From the NCBI GenBank assembly GCA_020025255.1, contig JAHHSK010000052.1:1-13834 (forward strand): a stretch of DNA of 13,834 nt, written 5' to 3'. Position numbers and translations under genes: made by a program. This document shows positions 6,176-13,323 of this stretch, piece by piece (within the stretch, counting starts at the first letter, position 1; every line of letters begins with the position of its first letter). The DNA comes from Ruthenibacterium sp. Lineage in GTDB: Bacteria; Bacillota; Clostridia; Oscillospirales; Ruminococcaceae. The notes beneath the pieces were generated by a model that was not told where the DNA came from, did not search any database, and saw only the letters and a list, made by a program, of their open reading frames with translations.

Positions 6176-6534
6176 GAGCCGTACATTTTGACGATTACAT
6201 CGGTACATTCGGAGGCACTGTCGTGCCCGAAGGCTCGTTTGACGCCTTCGCGCTTCGTGCCCAGCGCACCCTTGATGCCGACACATTCGGGCGTGCAGGG
6301 CAGGCAGTGGCCAGCGAAAGCACGGATGCCGCATCGGTAAAAAACTGCATCTGCGCCCTTGCGGAGCTGTTCTATTTGCAGGATACCGGACGAATCCATG
6401 ATGTGCAGAAGGAAACTGTAGGCAGCTGGAGCCGCACCTATCTGTGCGGCAAGGGCATTTCCCACAGCGCGGCACGCCGGCAGGTGGAGGAAACTTTTCT
6501 TGCCGGAACCGGGCTTTTATTCCGCGGGAGGTGA
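6172..6534 (+). CDS. Head-tail connector (adaptor) protein
   Basis: A 120-aa protein in the first position after the major capsid, where siphophages encode the adaptor that binds under the portal (SPP1 gp15 / HK97 gp6-like). Visible features: an N-terminal segment FDDYIGTFGGTVVPEGSFDA, then 'ALRAQRTLDADTFGRAG', a Cys-containing helix 'VKNCICALAELFY', and a C-terminal part 'ETVGSWSRTY...FLAGTGLLFRGR'. The terminal 'TGLLyRG' is typical of these adaptors. The ATG overlaps the capsid stop by 4 bp, so translation is coupled. The connector role is inferred from position and pattern. Confidence 0.83.
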   Translation: MRAVHFDDYIGTFGGTVVPEGSFDAFALRAQRTLDADTFGRAGQAVASESTDAASVKNCICALAELFYLQDTGRIHDVQKETVGSWSRTYLCGKGISHSAARRQVEETFLAGTGLLFRGR

Positions 6535-6538
6535 GTGC

Positions 6539-6967
6539 ATGTTTCACGATACGGTAACGCTTTTCTGCCGTTTCGGGCCGCCGCGCGCAGAGGCTTTTAC
6601 CCGCACGGTGCTGCACGATGTGCGCTTTGACGGCGCATGCGGCGCCAATTCCTTTCCCCGTTTCGGCAAAAGTGCAGACCGCGCCCTGCTGTACATCCCC
6701 TTTTCTTCGGCGCAGGGCTATGTTTCACCCGAAGCATGGCAGGCACTTTGCGCGCAGGAGCGCACACGCCACTGGACACTGCGCCCCGGCGACCTTCTTT
6801 TGCCCGGGCACATCCGCGGCAGCGCGCTTTCGCCTGCCGTACAGCTTGCCCAAGCCCCGGTTCGCTTTGTGCTGACAACGGTGGACGAAAAGGGCACGGA
6901 CAGCCCGCTTGCCCATTTTGAGGTCGGATACGGGCGCATTTACCGTCAGGGCGGGGGGGTTGTGTAA
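6539..6967 (+). CDS. Head closure/stopper protein (DUF6751-like)
   Basis: A 142-aa protein in the second connector slot, where siphophages place the stopper that plugs the connector after packaging. N-terminal FHDTVTLFCRFGP, a central DRALLYIPFSS and 'YVSPEAWQAL', then 'HWTLRPGDLLLPGHI'. This succession resembles the DUF6751-type proteins found here in Clostridia phages, but I rely on memory of the pattern and not on a search. The start at ATG 6539 is set by GGGAGG (6526-6531) seven bases upstream. A longer frame begins at 6500 inside the previous gene and is unlikely. It is followed by a one-base overlap (TAATG) with the next gene. Confidence 0.75.
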   Translation: MFHDTVTLFCRFGPPRAEAFTRTVLHDVRFDGACGANSFPRFGKSADRALLYIPFSSAQGYVSPEAWQALCAQERTRHWTLRPGDLLLPGHIRGSALSPAVQLAQAPVRFVLTTVDEKGTDSPLAHFEVGYGRIYRQGGGVV

Positions 6968-7407
6968 TGATCCTTTGCGCTCTTGCCGAATGGCTTTGCA
7001 CCCTTGCCCCCCTTTCCCGCTTTGCCGCAGGGGGCATCCGCACCGGCACCATGTACCCGGGCGAGGGCTGTTCGCTGTATCCGGACGGCAGCCTTTCCTT
7101 CACCGAGGATATCCTTGGCGGCCGCACCTTCCAGCAGCAGTTCATCTTAAGCGTATGCGGCGTATGCGTGTGCGAGGAACAGTTCCGCGAGCTGTACTGC
7201 ACGATGCAGGACACCTGCTTTGCCTTACAGGATGCTGCCGGTTCGGGGGATCTGCCGGTTTTGGCGGCTCCGCTGTGCGCACAGCACATCGAGGCGCGCG
7301 CTCCGAAGCTGGAACACACCGATGACAGCGGGCTTGCCGTTTTTACCCTTGCGCTTACCCTTGTTTTTCAAAAGCCGCCTATTGCGGCTTATTCCACGAA
7401 AGGATGA
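6967..7407 (+). CDS. Tail terminator/minor capsid-type protein
   Basis: A 146-aa protein in the third joining slot, just before the tail tube gene; tail terminators cap the finished tube and bind the head. The segment DGSLSFTEDILGGRTFQQQFIL (about residues 41-62; first 20: DGSLSFTEDILGGRTFQQQF) resembles the 'GG...qqqF.l' core of these minor capsid/tail-completion proteins. Its odd feature is a high Cys content: nine Cys, five of them between about residues 63 and 84. The start overlaps the upstream stop by one base. It could instead be called only a minor capsid protein; its place in the order favours tail terminator. Confidence 0.72.
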   Translation: MILCALAEWLCTLAPLSRFAAGGIRTGTMYPGEGCSLYPDGSLSFTEDILGGRTFQQQFILSVCGVCVCEEQFRELYCTMQDTCFALQDAAGSGDLPVLAAPLCAQHIEARAPKLEHTDDSGLAVFTLALTLVFQKPPIAAYSTKG

Positions 7408-7412
7408 TTTGA

Positions 7413-7904
7413 TTGGCACAAAAACAAAAGATCCGGCGTTCCAAATTCGCCCTTTTCCTTGATACCGCCCGAAATGCAGAAAGCCCGACGTGGGAGCTGA
7501 TCGGAGACGGTGTAACGGAAATGAGCATCGCATACAATCCGCAGACAAGCGAAGTGATCTATGTCAACGAGGACAGCGGCTCTACCGATGTGGAAAGCTA
7601 CAAGCCCACGATCGCAGCGCCGATGACCGCGCTTGCGGGCGACCCGGTGTTCGAGTTTATCGATGATCTGCGCATCCGGCGCAGCGTTCTTTCCGACTGC
7701 GAAACAAACTGCCTTATGGTGTACCTGTACAAGCCGGAACAGGGCGGGAAATATCCCGCCGAGCGCAGCCGCTGCACCGTTCAGGTGGACGAGTTCGGCG
7801 GCGCAGGCGGCGAAAGTGCAAAGCTGAACTTTACACTGAACCTGTGCGGCAGCGCACAGCAGGGGCTTTTTGATCCTGCCGCGCGCACGTTTACCGCCGA
7901 ATAA
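7413..7904 (+). CDS. Major tail protein (tail tube subunit)
   Basis: A 163-aa tail tube protein that polymerises around the tape measure to form the long tail. Recognised by order (after the terminator, before the two chaperones) and by content: an N-terminal beta-rich part, 'MSIAYNPQTSEVIYVNEDSGSTDVESYKP', 'DPVFEFIDDLR' and a C-terminal barrel ending in 'GLFDPAARTF'. The first 20 of the N-terminal motif, MSIAYNPQTSEVIYVNEDSG, is typical of Firmicutes tail tube proteins. It starts at TTG (7413) with AAAGGA (7399-7404) eight bases upstream. A strong GC hairpin follows the stop codon, in keeping with a highly expressed gene whose downstream neighbours need less product. Confidence 0.88.
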   Translation: MAQKQKIRRSKFALFLDTARNAESPTWELIGDGVTEMSIAYNPQTSEVIYVNEDSGSTDVESYKPTIAAPMTALAGDPVFEFIDDLRIRRSVLSDCETNCLMVYLYKPEQGGKYPAERSRCTVQVDEFGGAGGESAKLNFTLNLCGSAQQGLFDPAARTFTAE

Positions 7905-7911
7905 GACCCGG

Positions 7912-7941
7912 TCCCCGCGCGGGCAGCCGCCCGCGCGGGGA
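7912..7941 (+). terminator. Perfect 13-bp GC hairpin after tail tube gene
   Basis: TCCCCGCGCGGGC (7912-7924), loop AGCC, and the exact reverse complement (7929-7941) make a very stable stem-loop starting eight bases after the tail tube stop. A T5 run (7951-7955) comes nine bases after the stem. This is too far for a strict intrinsic terminator, so it probably acts as a partial terminator or attenuator, or protects the 3' end of the tail tube mRNA. The downstream tail genes have no visible promoter of their own, so read-through is needed. Confidence 0.7.
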
Positions 7942-7972
7942 TGACAATGATTTTTATGAAAGGATGATTTTT

Positions 7973-8377
7973 ATGGATACCCCCGCTCTTTCCCTTGCTT
8001 CGCACCTGCTGCGTGTTCCGGTGGAGCGCGATGGCGTGCGCGTTGGCGAACTTTGCTTTTCCCCGGACGACCCTGCGTTCCTCAACCGCTTTTACGGCCT
8101 GCTTTCCTCGCTGGACGAACGGCGCAAGGATCTTGCGGCACTTTCGCAGGATGAAAACCTGCTTGCCGAAAGCCTGACGGCACTGGAACGCGCCTACGCC
8201 GAAACACAGAATGAAATCGATATCGTTTTCGGCGCAGGCACCAGCCAGATGTGCTTCGGGGATGGCTGCAGCACCGCGCTGCTGGAGCAGTTCCTTTCCG
8301 GCGTTGCGGATGTTCTGCGTCCGTCACGCACGGAAAAGCTGGAGCATTATCTTGCGCAGGACGAGGCGCTTTCGTAA
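7973..8377 (+). CDS. Tail assembly chaperone
   Basis: A 134-aa protein between tail tube and Gp15, the usual place of the chaperone that coats the tape measure during tail assembly (lambda gpG role). The C-terminal segment EIDIVFGAGTSQMCFGDG resembles the 'iDe.FG.GT...iFGd' motif common in Firmicutes chaperones, followed by a FLSGVADVL helix. The start at ATG 7973 lies eight bases after AAAGGA (7959-7964); the ATG at 7964 overlaps the ribosome site and is not used. The stop TAA is immediately followed by the ATG of the next gene in the same frame. I saw no slippery sequence near the end that would give a lambda-like -1 frameshift. Confidence 0.8.
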   Translation: MDTPALSLASHLLRVPVERDGVRVGELCFSPDDPAFLNRFYGLLSSLDERRKDLAALSQDENLLAESLTALERAYAETQNEIDIVFGAGTSQMCFGDGCSTALLEQFLSGVADVLRPSRTEKLEHYLAQDEALS

Positions 8378-8998
8378 ATGAATCCGTTGTTTGCCCCACT
8401 GCCGCGCAGCGTGCGCATCGGCACAAGGGAATATCCGATCCGCTGGGATGCCCATACTGCGCTGCGCATCCTGGCTGCCTTTGAGGATGACTGCCTTGCC
8501 GATCTGGAAAAGCAGGCGGTGATGCTTTCCCTTTTTTATCCCGAAATCCCGCAGGATCTGGAAAAAGCCGCGCAGCTTGCCGTGCGCTTTCTGAACTGCG
8601 GCAGCGATGCACCCGCCCCCGACGGCCCGCGGCTTTACAGCTTTGTGCACGATGCGCCGCTGATTTATTCGGCCATGCGGCGCAGCCACGGCATCGATGC
8701 TTCCCAGCCGATGCACTGGTATACGTTCACTGCGCTGTTTTTCGATATCGGCCCGGATACTTTGTTCATGCAGATCGTTGCATTGCGCCAAAAGCAGGCT
8801 GCCGGGACGCTATCGCCCGATGAGCGCCGCCTGCTTTCGCGGCTTGGGGCAGCGGCCGTTTTGCCGCAGCACGAAACACCGCAGGAAAAAGCGGCGGCCG
8901 AACGCTTCCGCGCGCTGCTTGCCGCAGGCGACCCTAAGAAAGGAGGAACCCATGCTTCCCACATCACAGCCGATCATTCTTCTGCGCCCGCCCCGTGA
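8378..8998 (+). CDS. Bacteriophage Gp15-family tail assembly protein
   Basis: A 206-aa member of the phage Gp15 family (PF06854). Seen: an N-terminal YPIRWDAHTALRILAAFEDD, 'EKQAVMLSLFYPEIPQDLEKA', and the family core near residues 88-138: SFVHDAPLIYSAMRRSHGID followed by MHWYTFTALF and ALRQ. These match the 'D...Iy.aF...yGID....mHWw.F.aL' pattern. Family members lie just before the tape measure and are thought to work as the second half of the tail chaperone (gpT-like). The ATG follows the previous TAA with no gap. The last 47 bp overlap the tape measure gene, so the C-terminal 16 residues are constrained by another frame. Confidence 0.88.
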   Translation: MNPLFAPLPRSVRIGTREYPIRWDAHTALRILAAFEDDCLADLEKQAVMLSLFYPEIPQDLEKAAQLAVRFLNCGSDAPAPDGPRLYSFVHDAPLIYSAMRRSHGIDASQPMHWYTFTALFFDIGPDTLFMQIVALRQKQAAGTLSPDERRLLSRLGAAAVLPQHETPQEKAAAERFRALLAAGDPKKGGTHASHITADHSSAPAP

Positions 8999-10568
8999 AC
9001 CGCAGCCGGAGGAATCGGATAAAAAGGAGCTGCACCGCAGCATCAAAAAGGCATCCGATTCGGCGCGCACCGTCACCCGCGTATACCGCACCCTTGCCGC
9101 TGCCGTGCGCGCCGTGATCCGCGAATTTGACGAGCTGCATCTGACCCAGCAGCGCACCGGCCGAAGCAGCAGCTCGGTACGCACTGCCGGAAAAGAGGAA
9201 AGCCGCCTTCCCGAACAGCTGCGCAGCCTATGGGAGCGCTGCCGCGATGCCGTTTTTGCCGTATTCGACGCACTGCGTGAACGATTTTCTTCGCTGTGCC
9301 GCCTGTTTTTGCCGGGGCTGCGCCAGTGGCGCGATGCATTTCTGAGCGTATTGCGGCTGATCCCGAAGCTTTTTTCCACTCTGGCACACGACGCACAGGC
9401 ACTGTGGCGCGATTGCCTTTCCCCGCTGCTGCGTTATCTGCTTTCGGACTTCATCCCAAGCCTTGTAAACGGCATTACGGGTGTGGCTGCGCCCGTGTTT
9501 TCCACTTTGGGCACGGTGGCATCGAACGCCTTCAGCGCGGCATTCAACCGTTTTTCCACCCTGGTTTTTGATATCGTAAACGGTGTGCTGCTGCCCACAC
9601 TTGAAAACGTACAGGCGATTTTTTCCGGTATGTTCCACGGCATTTCTGCCATGTGGGATGCCCACGGGCAAGAAATCCTGGATAAGCTTTCCGCTCTTTT
9701 TGCGGGGATATCGGATCTGTGGGCCGGGTTTTACGCGGCCTATCTTGCCCCTGCCTTCCAAACGCTCGGCGGCATGCTGGACGGCTTGTGGGACAATCAC
9801 CTTTCCCCGCTGTGGGACAGCCTGACGGAGCTTTTCGCCGCGGTTGCAAAGCTGGTGCTCGATGTGTGGAACGAACACCTGATCCCGCTGCTCAAGTGGC
9901 TTTCCGATTTCTTTTCCCCCGTATTCAACGCCATATTCACGGGTGCTGCCGGCGCGGTGCGCTCAGCCGCCGGCTCGATCATGGATGTGGTGCGCTGGAT
10001 CAGCGAATCGCTGCACGGACTGATCGATTTTCTTTCCGGTGCATTTGCCGGCAGCTGGCAGCAGGCGTGGAACGGCATCTGCCGCACCGTAAACAGTGCT
10101 TGGAACGGCATCCTCACCTTTGTTCGCGGCGGCGTCAATTCTGTGATTGATTTTGTCAACACCATGATGCGCGCTGTGGCCGCCGCCGTGAACGGCGTGG
10201 TGGGCGCACTGAACACCGTTCACATCTCGATCCCGCGCTGGGTACCGGTGTTCGGCGGACGCTCCTTCGGCATCCATTTGCCGACGGTTTCGGCTCCGCA
10301 GATCCCCCGGCTTGCAGCGGGTGCCGTCATTCCGCCCGGCGCGGAATTCCTTGCCGTACTGGGCGATCAAAAGCACGGGCGCAATCTGGAAGCACCGGAA
10401 TCCCTCATCCGCCAGATCGTGCGTGAGGAATCCGGCGTCAATGCAAGCCTTACCGCGGAACAGCCGATCGAGGTGCTGCTGGACGGCGAAGTGCTGTACC
10501 GCGCCATGGCGCAGATCCACGCAAACCGCGGTGCGCGTGTAAGCGGATTTTTTTCACAGGCATATTAA
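8952..10568 (+). CDS. Tail tape measure protein (short)
   Basis: A 538-aa tape measure, on the short side for siphophages; at about 0.15 nm per residue it would set a tail near 80 nm. It starts at ATG 8952, five bases after AGGAGG, inside the Gp15 gene. Order: a charged helical N-terminus; a middle rich in Trp and hydrophobic helices with repeated 'LW...L.PL...L...F' units (about residues 270-330); Ala/Gly-rich amphipathic segments (about 330-430); a C-terminal signature IPRLAAGAVIPPGAEFLAVL followed by GDQKHGRNLEAP near residues 452-485, diagnostic for Firmicutes tape measures. It acts as ruler and may insert into the host membrane on DNA entry. No lytic transglycosylase or peptidase domain is visible. 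Confidence 0.93.
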   Translation: MLPTSQPIILLRPPREPQPEESDKKELHRSIKKASDSARTVTRVYRTLAAAVRAVIREFDELHLTQQRTGRSSSSVRTAGKEESRLPEQLRSLWERCRDAVFAVFDALRERFSSLCRLFLPGLRQWRDAFLSVLRLIPKLFSTLAHDAQALWRDCLSPLLRYLLSDFIPSLVNGITGVAAPVFSTLGTVASNAFSAAFNRFSTLVFDIVNGVLLPTLENVQAIFSGMFHGISAMWDAHGQEILDKLSALFAGISDLWAGFYAAYLAPAFQTLGGMLDGLWDNHLSPLWDSLTELFAAVAKLVLDVWNEHLIPLLKWLSDFFSPVFNAIFTGAAGAVRSAAGSIMDVVRWISESLHGLIDFLSGAFAGSWQQAWNGICRTVNSAWNGILTFVRGGVNSVIDFVNTMMRAVAAAVNGVVGALNTVHISIPRWVPVFGGRSFGIHLPTVSAPQIPRLAAGAVIPPGAEFLAVLGDQKHGRNLEAPESLIRQIVREESGVNASLTAEQPIEVLLDGEVLYRAMAQIHANRGARVSGFFSQAY

Positions 10569-10581
10569 GAAAGGAGCCGCC

Positions 10582-11010
10582 ATGAACCACGATGATACCG
10601 CTTATCTTTTTTTGGGCGCGGATGCCCGCACCAGCCGCACAAACTACGCACTCACTGTGCCGTATCCTTCCGCCGGAAAGGCCGGATTCACTACCTCCCG
10701 CATGGTAAACAGCGCACGCAACGCCAAGGGAACGCTGGTGGGACGCATGGTGGGGCGCAGCCTGCACAAGCAGGAATTGGGCTGGGATAAGATTTCCTGC
10801 CAAAAATGGTGGGAGCTGAACCGCTGGTTTGAACAGGGACATTTCACCTTTTACTGCCACCTGTTCAACCACAATCTGGGCCGCTGGGAAACCCGGCTGT
10901 TTTATCTGGGGGATGTAAAAACACAGCCGTGCCGCATCTGCCCGCAAACCGGGGAGCCGGCGTATTACCGGAACGCATCGTTCAGCGTCATCGACTGCGG
11001 GGTGATCTGA
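10582..11010 (+). CDS. DUF6711-like tail protein (distal tail position)
   Basis: A 142-aa protein placed right after the tape measure, where the distal tail protein (Dit) normally sits. Its core SARNAKGTLVGRMVGRSLHK (residues 44-63) and the C-terminal LFYLGDVKTQPCRICPQTGE, then a YRNASFSVIDCG end, fit the DUF6711 pattern of 'RNA.G.vvg..vGR', 'MYpGD...p..........G.P..Y....v.lIdcG'. The fit is from memory. Likely role: adaptor between tail tube and tip. The ATG at 10582 has AAAGGAG about six bases upstream; the stop overlaps the next start by one base (TGATG). Confidence 0.8.
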   Translation: MNHDDTAYLFLGADARTSRTNYALTVPYPSAGKAGFTTSRMVNSARNAKGTLVGRMVGRSLHKQELGWDKISCQKWWELNRWFEQGHFTFYCHLFNHNLGRWETRLFYLGDVKTQPCRICPQTGEPAYYRNASFSVIDCGVI

Positions 11011-12851
11011 TGCAGCCAACCTCCCCGCTTTACGATGCCCAGATGAAAAGCCAGATCGCGCTGCCGTGCCGCATCCGCATCCGGTGCGGTCTTGTGGATC
11101 ACGATGCCGCTGACGAATGCACGATGCCCGCTGCGCCGCAGCAGACCTTTTATTCCCGCCCCGATTCGATGCTTCACGATCCGCGGGTCCCGCAAAGCAG
11201 CTATGCAACGCTGGAGCCCGGACGCATGCGCGCCGATGGCGTATTGCGTATCCTGCCGCACAATGCACAGGCTGCGCTTTATTCGGAAGGGCTTGTTTCA
11301 AAGGCACTGTGCGGCGCAGACGGCACATTTGAACCGGCCGAGATACCGCAGATCTCATTTTCGTTTCCCACGCTGCATTCGATCCCCGGCCTTTCCTTTG
11401 TGTTTGATTGCGTATGCGGTGATTATCCCGCCGAATTTGTTGTGGAAGCGTTCCGCGGGCAGACGCGCTTATTTTCCCGCAGCTATTCGCCGGCGAACCC
11501 CGTTTTTTCCACAAACGATGGCATCGACCTTTTTGATCGTCTGACCCTGCGCTTTCTGCGCATGAATGCCCCGCGCCGCCGGCTGCGCATCGCACAGCTG
11601 ACATTTGGCTTTGGGGTGACATTCAGCGACAGCGAAATCATCCGCGCAGTCCAGAAATCCGAGGTCGATCCGATCAGCCGCAGGCTGCCGCATTCGACAC
11701 TGGATTTTACGGTCGTCAACATCAACAGCCTGACCGGCAGCGGCGAACAGTGCCTGTACAATCCAGATAATCCACGCGGCATCTTCCGATACATCGGACG
11801 GCAGAATCCCATTTCACTGGAATACGGCCAAACGCTGGAGGACGGCAGCATTTACTGGATCTCCGGCGGGCAGTATGAATTGACCGGACAGCCCGACACC
11901 AACGGCCTTTCTGCACGCTTTACGGCGCAGGATGCCCTTTCCGGCCTTTCGGGGACCTTCACGAAAGGGATTCTTGCCGCCGAAGGGCAGACCCTTTACG
12001 CCCTTGCACAGCAGGTGCTTGACGACAGCGGCCTGCGCCGCACCCCGCAGGGGCAAAAGCCGTGGAAGCTGTGGAGCGGGCTGAAAAACCTGCGCACCGC
12101 CGCCCCGCTGCCGATCCGAAAGCACAAAGAGCTGCTGCAGCTGATTGCGCATGCCGCATGCTGCGTGCTGTTCACCGATCGTCAGGGCTTCATCCGCATT
12201 GAGCCGGCTGCCTGTCCGCCGGACACCCTTGTGGTGGATTCGAACGAAATGCTGGAATATCCCCGTGTGCGCGAGATCCCCACCCTGCGCGCGGTGCATT
12301 GCCCGGCTTACAGCTATACGGCCGAGGAAAATGCATCCCAGCTTCATCGGGAAACCTATGCCGTAAACGGCACGCAGGTGCTGGAGCTGCGCTATCCGAT
12401 GTGCGCCGATGCCAAGGTGACGGCACAGGGCGCTGTCATCACAAAAGCCGAAATCTATGCCGCCGCAGCGCACATCACGCTGGAAGGCACCGGCTCTGCG
12501 GTCGTGACCGTCACAGGCAGAAAGCTCACCGCCAGCACGCGGGATGTGCGGGCCGATGTTCCGTTGTTCGATGCTTCCAGCTGCGAAGAATATCTGGATA
12601 ACCCGCTCATCACCAGCTGCGAGGATGCCAGCCGTGTGGCTCATTGGGTAAAGGATTGGCTTTGCCTGCGCAGCACATACAGCTTTGCCTACCGCGGAAG
12701 GCCGGAGCTGGATGCTTTGGATTTGCTGCGCATTGAAAGCCCGTTTTCCGCCCAGCCGGTTCCGGTGCGCGTATTGAAGACCGAGCTTACCTATGACGGC
12801 GGGCTGCAGGGCACGCTTTGTGCCAAAAATCTTGCCGCAGCCGAAGAATGA
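11010..12851 (+). CDS. Tail tip/tail-associated protein (Tal-like)
   Basis: A 613-aa protein, the third large tail gene after tape measure and distal tail protein. That is the position of the tail hub/tip protein that closes the tail and anchors receptor-binding proteins. Features: a central segment 'YNPDNPRGIFRYIGRQNPI' near residues 249-268 typical of Clostridia phage tail proteins, and a C-terminal 'DNPLITSCEDASRVAHWVKD' near 529-549 followed by a 'YRGRPELDALDLLRIESP' stretch. The latter resembles the gp27/Tal C-terminal barrel. No peptidase or glycosidase domain is visible, so any cell-wall enzyme lies elsewhere. The ATG at 11010 overlaps the previous stop; an earlier frame start at 10929 lies inside that gene and is not used. 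Host-receptor binding itself is not shown. Confidence 0.85.
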   Translation: MQPTSPLYDAQMKSQIALPCRIRIRCGLVDHDAADECTMPAAPQQTFYSRPDSMLHDPRVPQSSYATLEPGRMRADGVLRILPHNAQAALYSEGLVSKALCGADGTFEPAEIPQISFSFPTLHSIPGLSFVFDCVCGDYPAEFVVEAFRGQTRLFSRSYSPANPVFSTNDGIDLFDRLTLRFLRMNAPRRRLRIAQLTFGFGVTFSDSEIIRAVQKSEVDPISRRLPHSTLDFTVVNINSLTGSGEQCLYNPDNPRGIFRYIGRQNPISLEYGQTLEDGSIYWISGGQYELTGQPDTNGLSARFTAQDALSGLSGTFTKGILAAEGQTLYALAQQVLDDSGLRRTPQGQKPWKLWSGLKNLRTAAPLPIRKHKELLQLIAHAACCVLFTDRQGFIRIEPAACPPDTLVVDSNEMLEYPRVREIPTLRAVHCPAYSYTAEENASQLHRETYAVNGTQVLELRYPMCADAKVTAQGAVITKAEIYAAAAHITLEGTGSAVVTVTGRKLTASTRDVRADVPLFDASSCEEYLDNPLITSCEDASRVAHWVKDWLCLRSTYSFAYRGRPELDALDLLRIESPFSAQPVPVRVLKTELTYDGGLQGTLCAKNLAAAEE

Positions 12852-12874
12852 ACGAATTTCACGGAGGAATTACC

Positions 12875-12922
12875 ATGTATGATCCTGCACAAGAAAGGGG
12901 GGCTGCTTTATGGCATGGCTGA
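12875..12922 (+). CDS. 15-residue mini-ORF coupled to next gene
   Basis: A start codon at 12875, seven bases after GGAGG (12863-12867), opens a 15-residue frame (MYDPAQERGAALWHG) that ends at 12922, inside the next gene, which starts at 12910. The mini-ORF spans the AAAGGGGGG ribosome site of the next gene. Its translation would keep that site open and bring ribosomes to it. It may be a leader for coupling and not a functional peptide. A similar arrangement recurs at 13715-13771. Confidence 0.4.
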   Translation: MYDPAQERGAALWHG

Positions 12923-13323
12923 ACCCGAAAACCGACTGGCAGCGCACCGATGTGTTCCTGCCCCTGCGCGATTATACCCGCATCCGGGATAATATCCGGC
13001 ATCTTGCACAGCAGGCCGCTGTGCTTTATGCCCCCGTCCCGCTTGCCCCGATGCCGGATGCTGCCGACGACCTGCTGCCGTTCTGCGATTTTTTTGAAAA
13101 CCCGGACCGCAACACCGACCGCCTTATGGACGCAACCTTCCGTCCCGAAACCATTCCCCGTGCACGGGACTATGCCCCAAACGGCAGTGTCTGGGACGCT
13201 GCGGATCTGAATCGGATCGAATCGGCACATCTTGCACTGCACACGGCATTTGCCGCACAAAAAAACACACGGCCTATGCTGGCCTTTACGCTGGGGGGTG
13301 ATCTTTTTGTCCCGTCTTTATAA
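12910..13323 (+). CDS. Distal tail/baseplate-associated protein
   Basis: A 137-aa protein of unknown exact role in the tail fibre part of the operon. The N-terminus NPKTDWQRTDVFLPLRDYTR, followed by IRDNI, fits a pattern common in phage tail and baseplate genes, 'PkTdW......f...DYnRI..Ni..L'. 'GSVWDAADLNRIE' near residues 97-109 is a second copy of the same N-R-I type motif. It has no recognisable enzyme domain. The ATG at 12910 lies about ten bases after AAAGGGGGG and overlaps a mini-ORF; the next gene starts 17 bases before its stop. I infer a small structural role beside the tip protein. Confidence 0.7.
   Translation: MAWLNPKTDWQRTDVFLPLRDYTRIRDNIRHLAQQAAVLYAPVPLAPMPDAADDLLPFCDFFENPDRNTDRLMDATFRPETIPRARDYAPNGSVWDAADLNRIESAHLALHTAFAAQKNTRPMLAFTLGGDLFVPSL

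Noticed and set aside
4667..6616. Long open frame of about 649 codons on the minus strand
   Set aside because: It lies opposite the end of portal, the scaffold, the major capsid and a connector gene, all with clear family signatures and ribosome sites. Antisense frames this long are common opposite GC-rich genes. No ribosome site or domain seen.
8330..8377. Lambda-like -1 frameshift site at the chaperone end
   Set aside because: The next gene is in the same frame and no X-XXY-YYZ heptamer was found; GGAAAAG near 8332 does not fit the pattern.
10450..11622. Open frame of about 390 codons on the minus strand
   Set aside because: Opposite the distal tail and tip genes; composition is that of an antisense frame.
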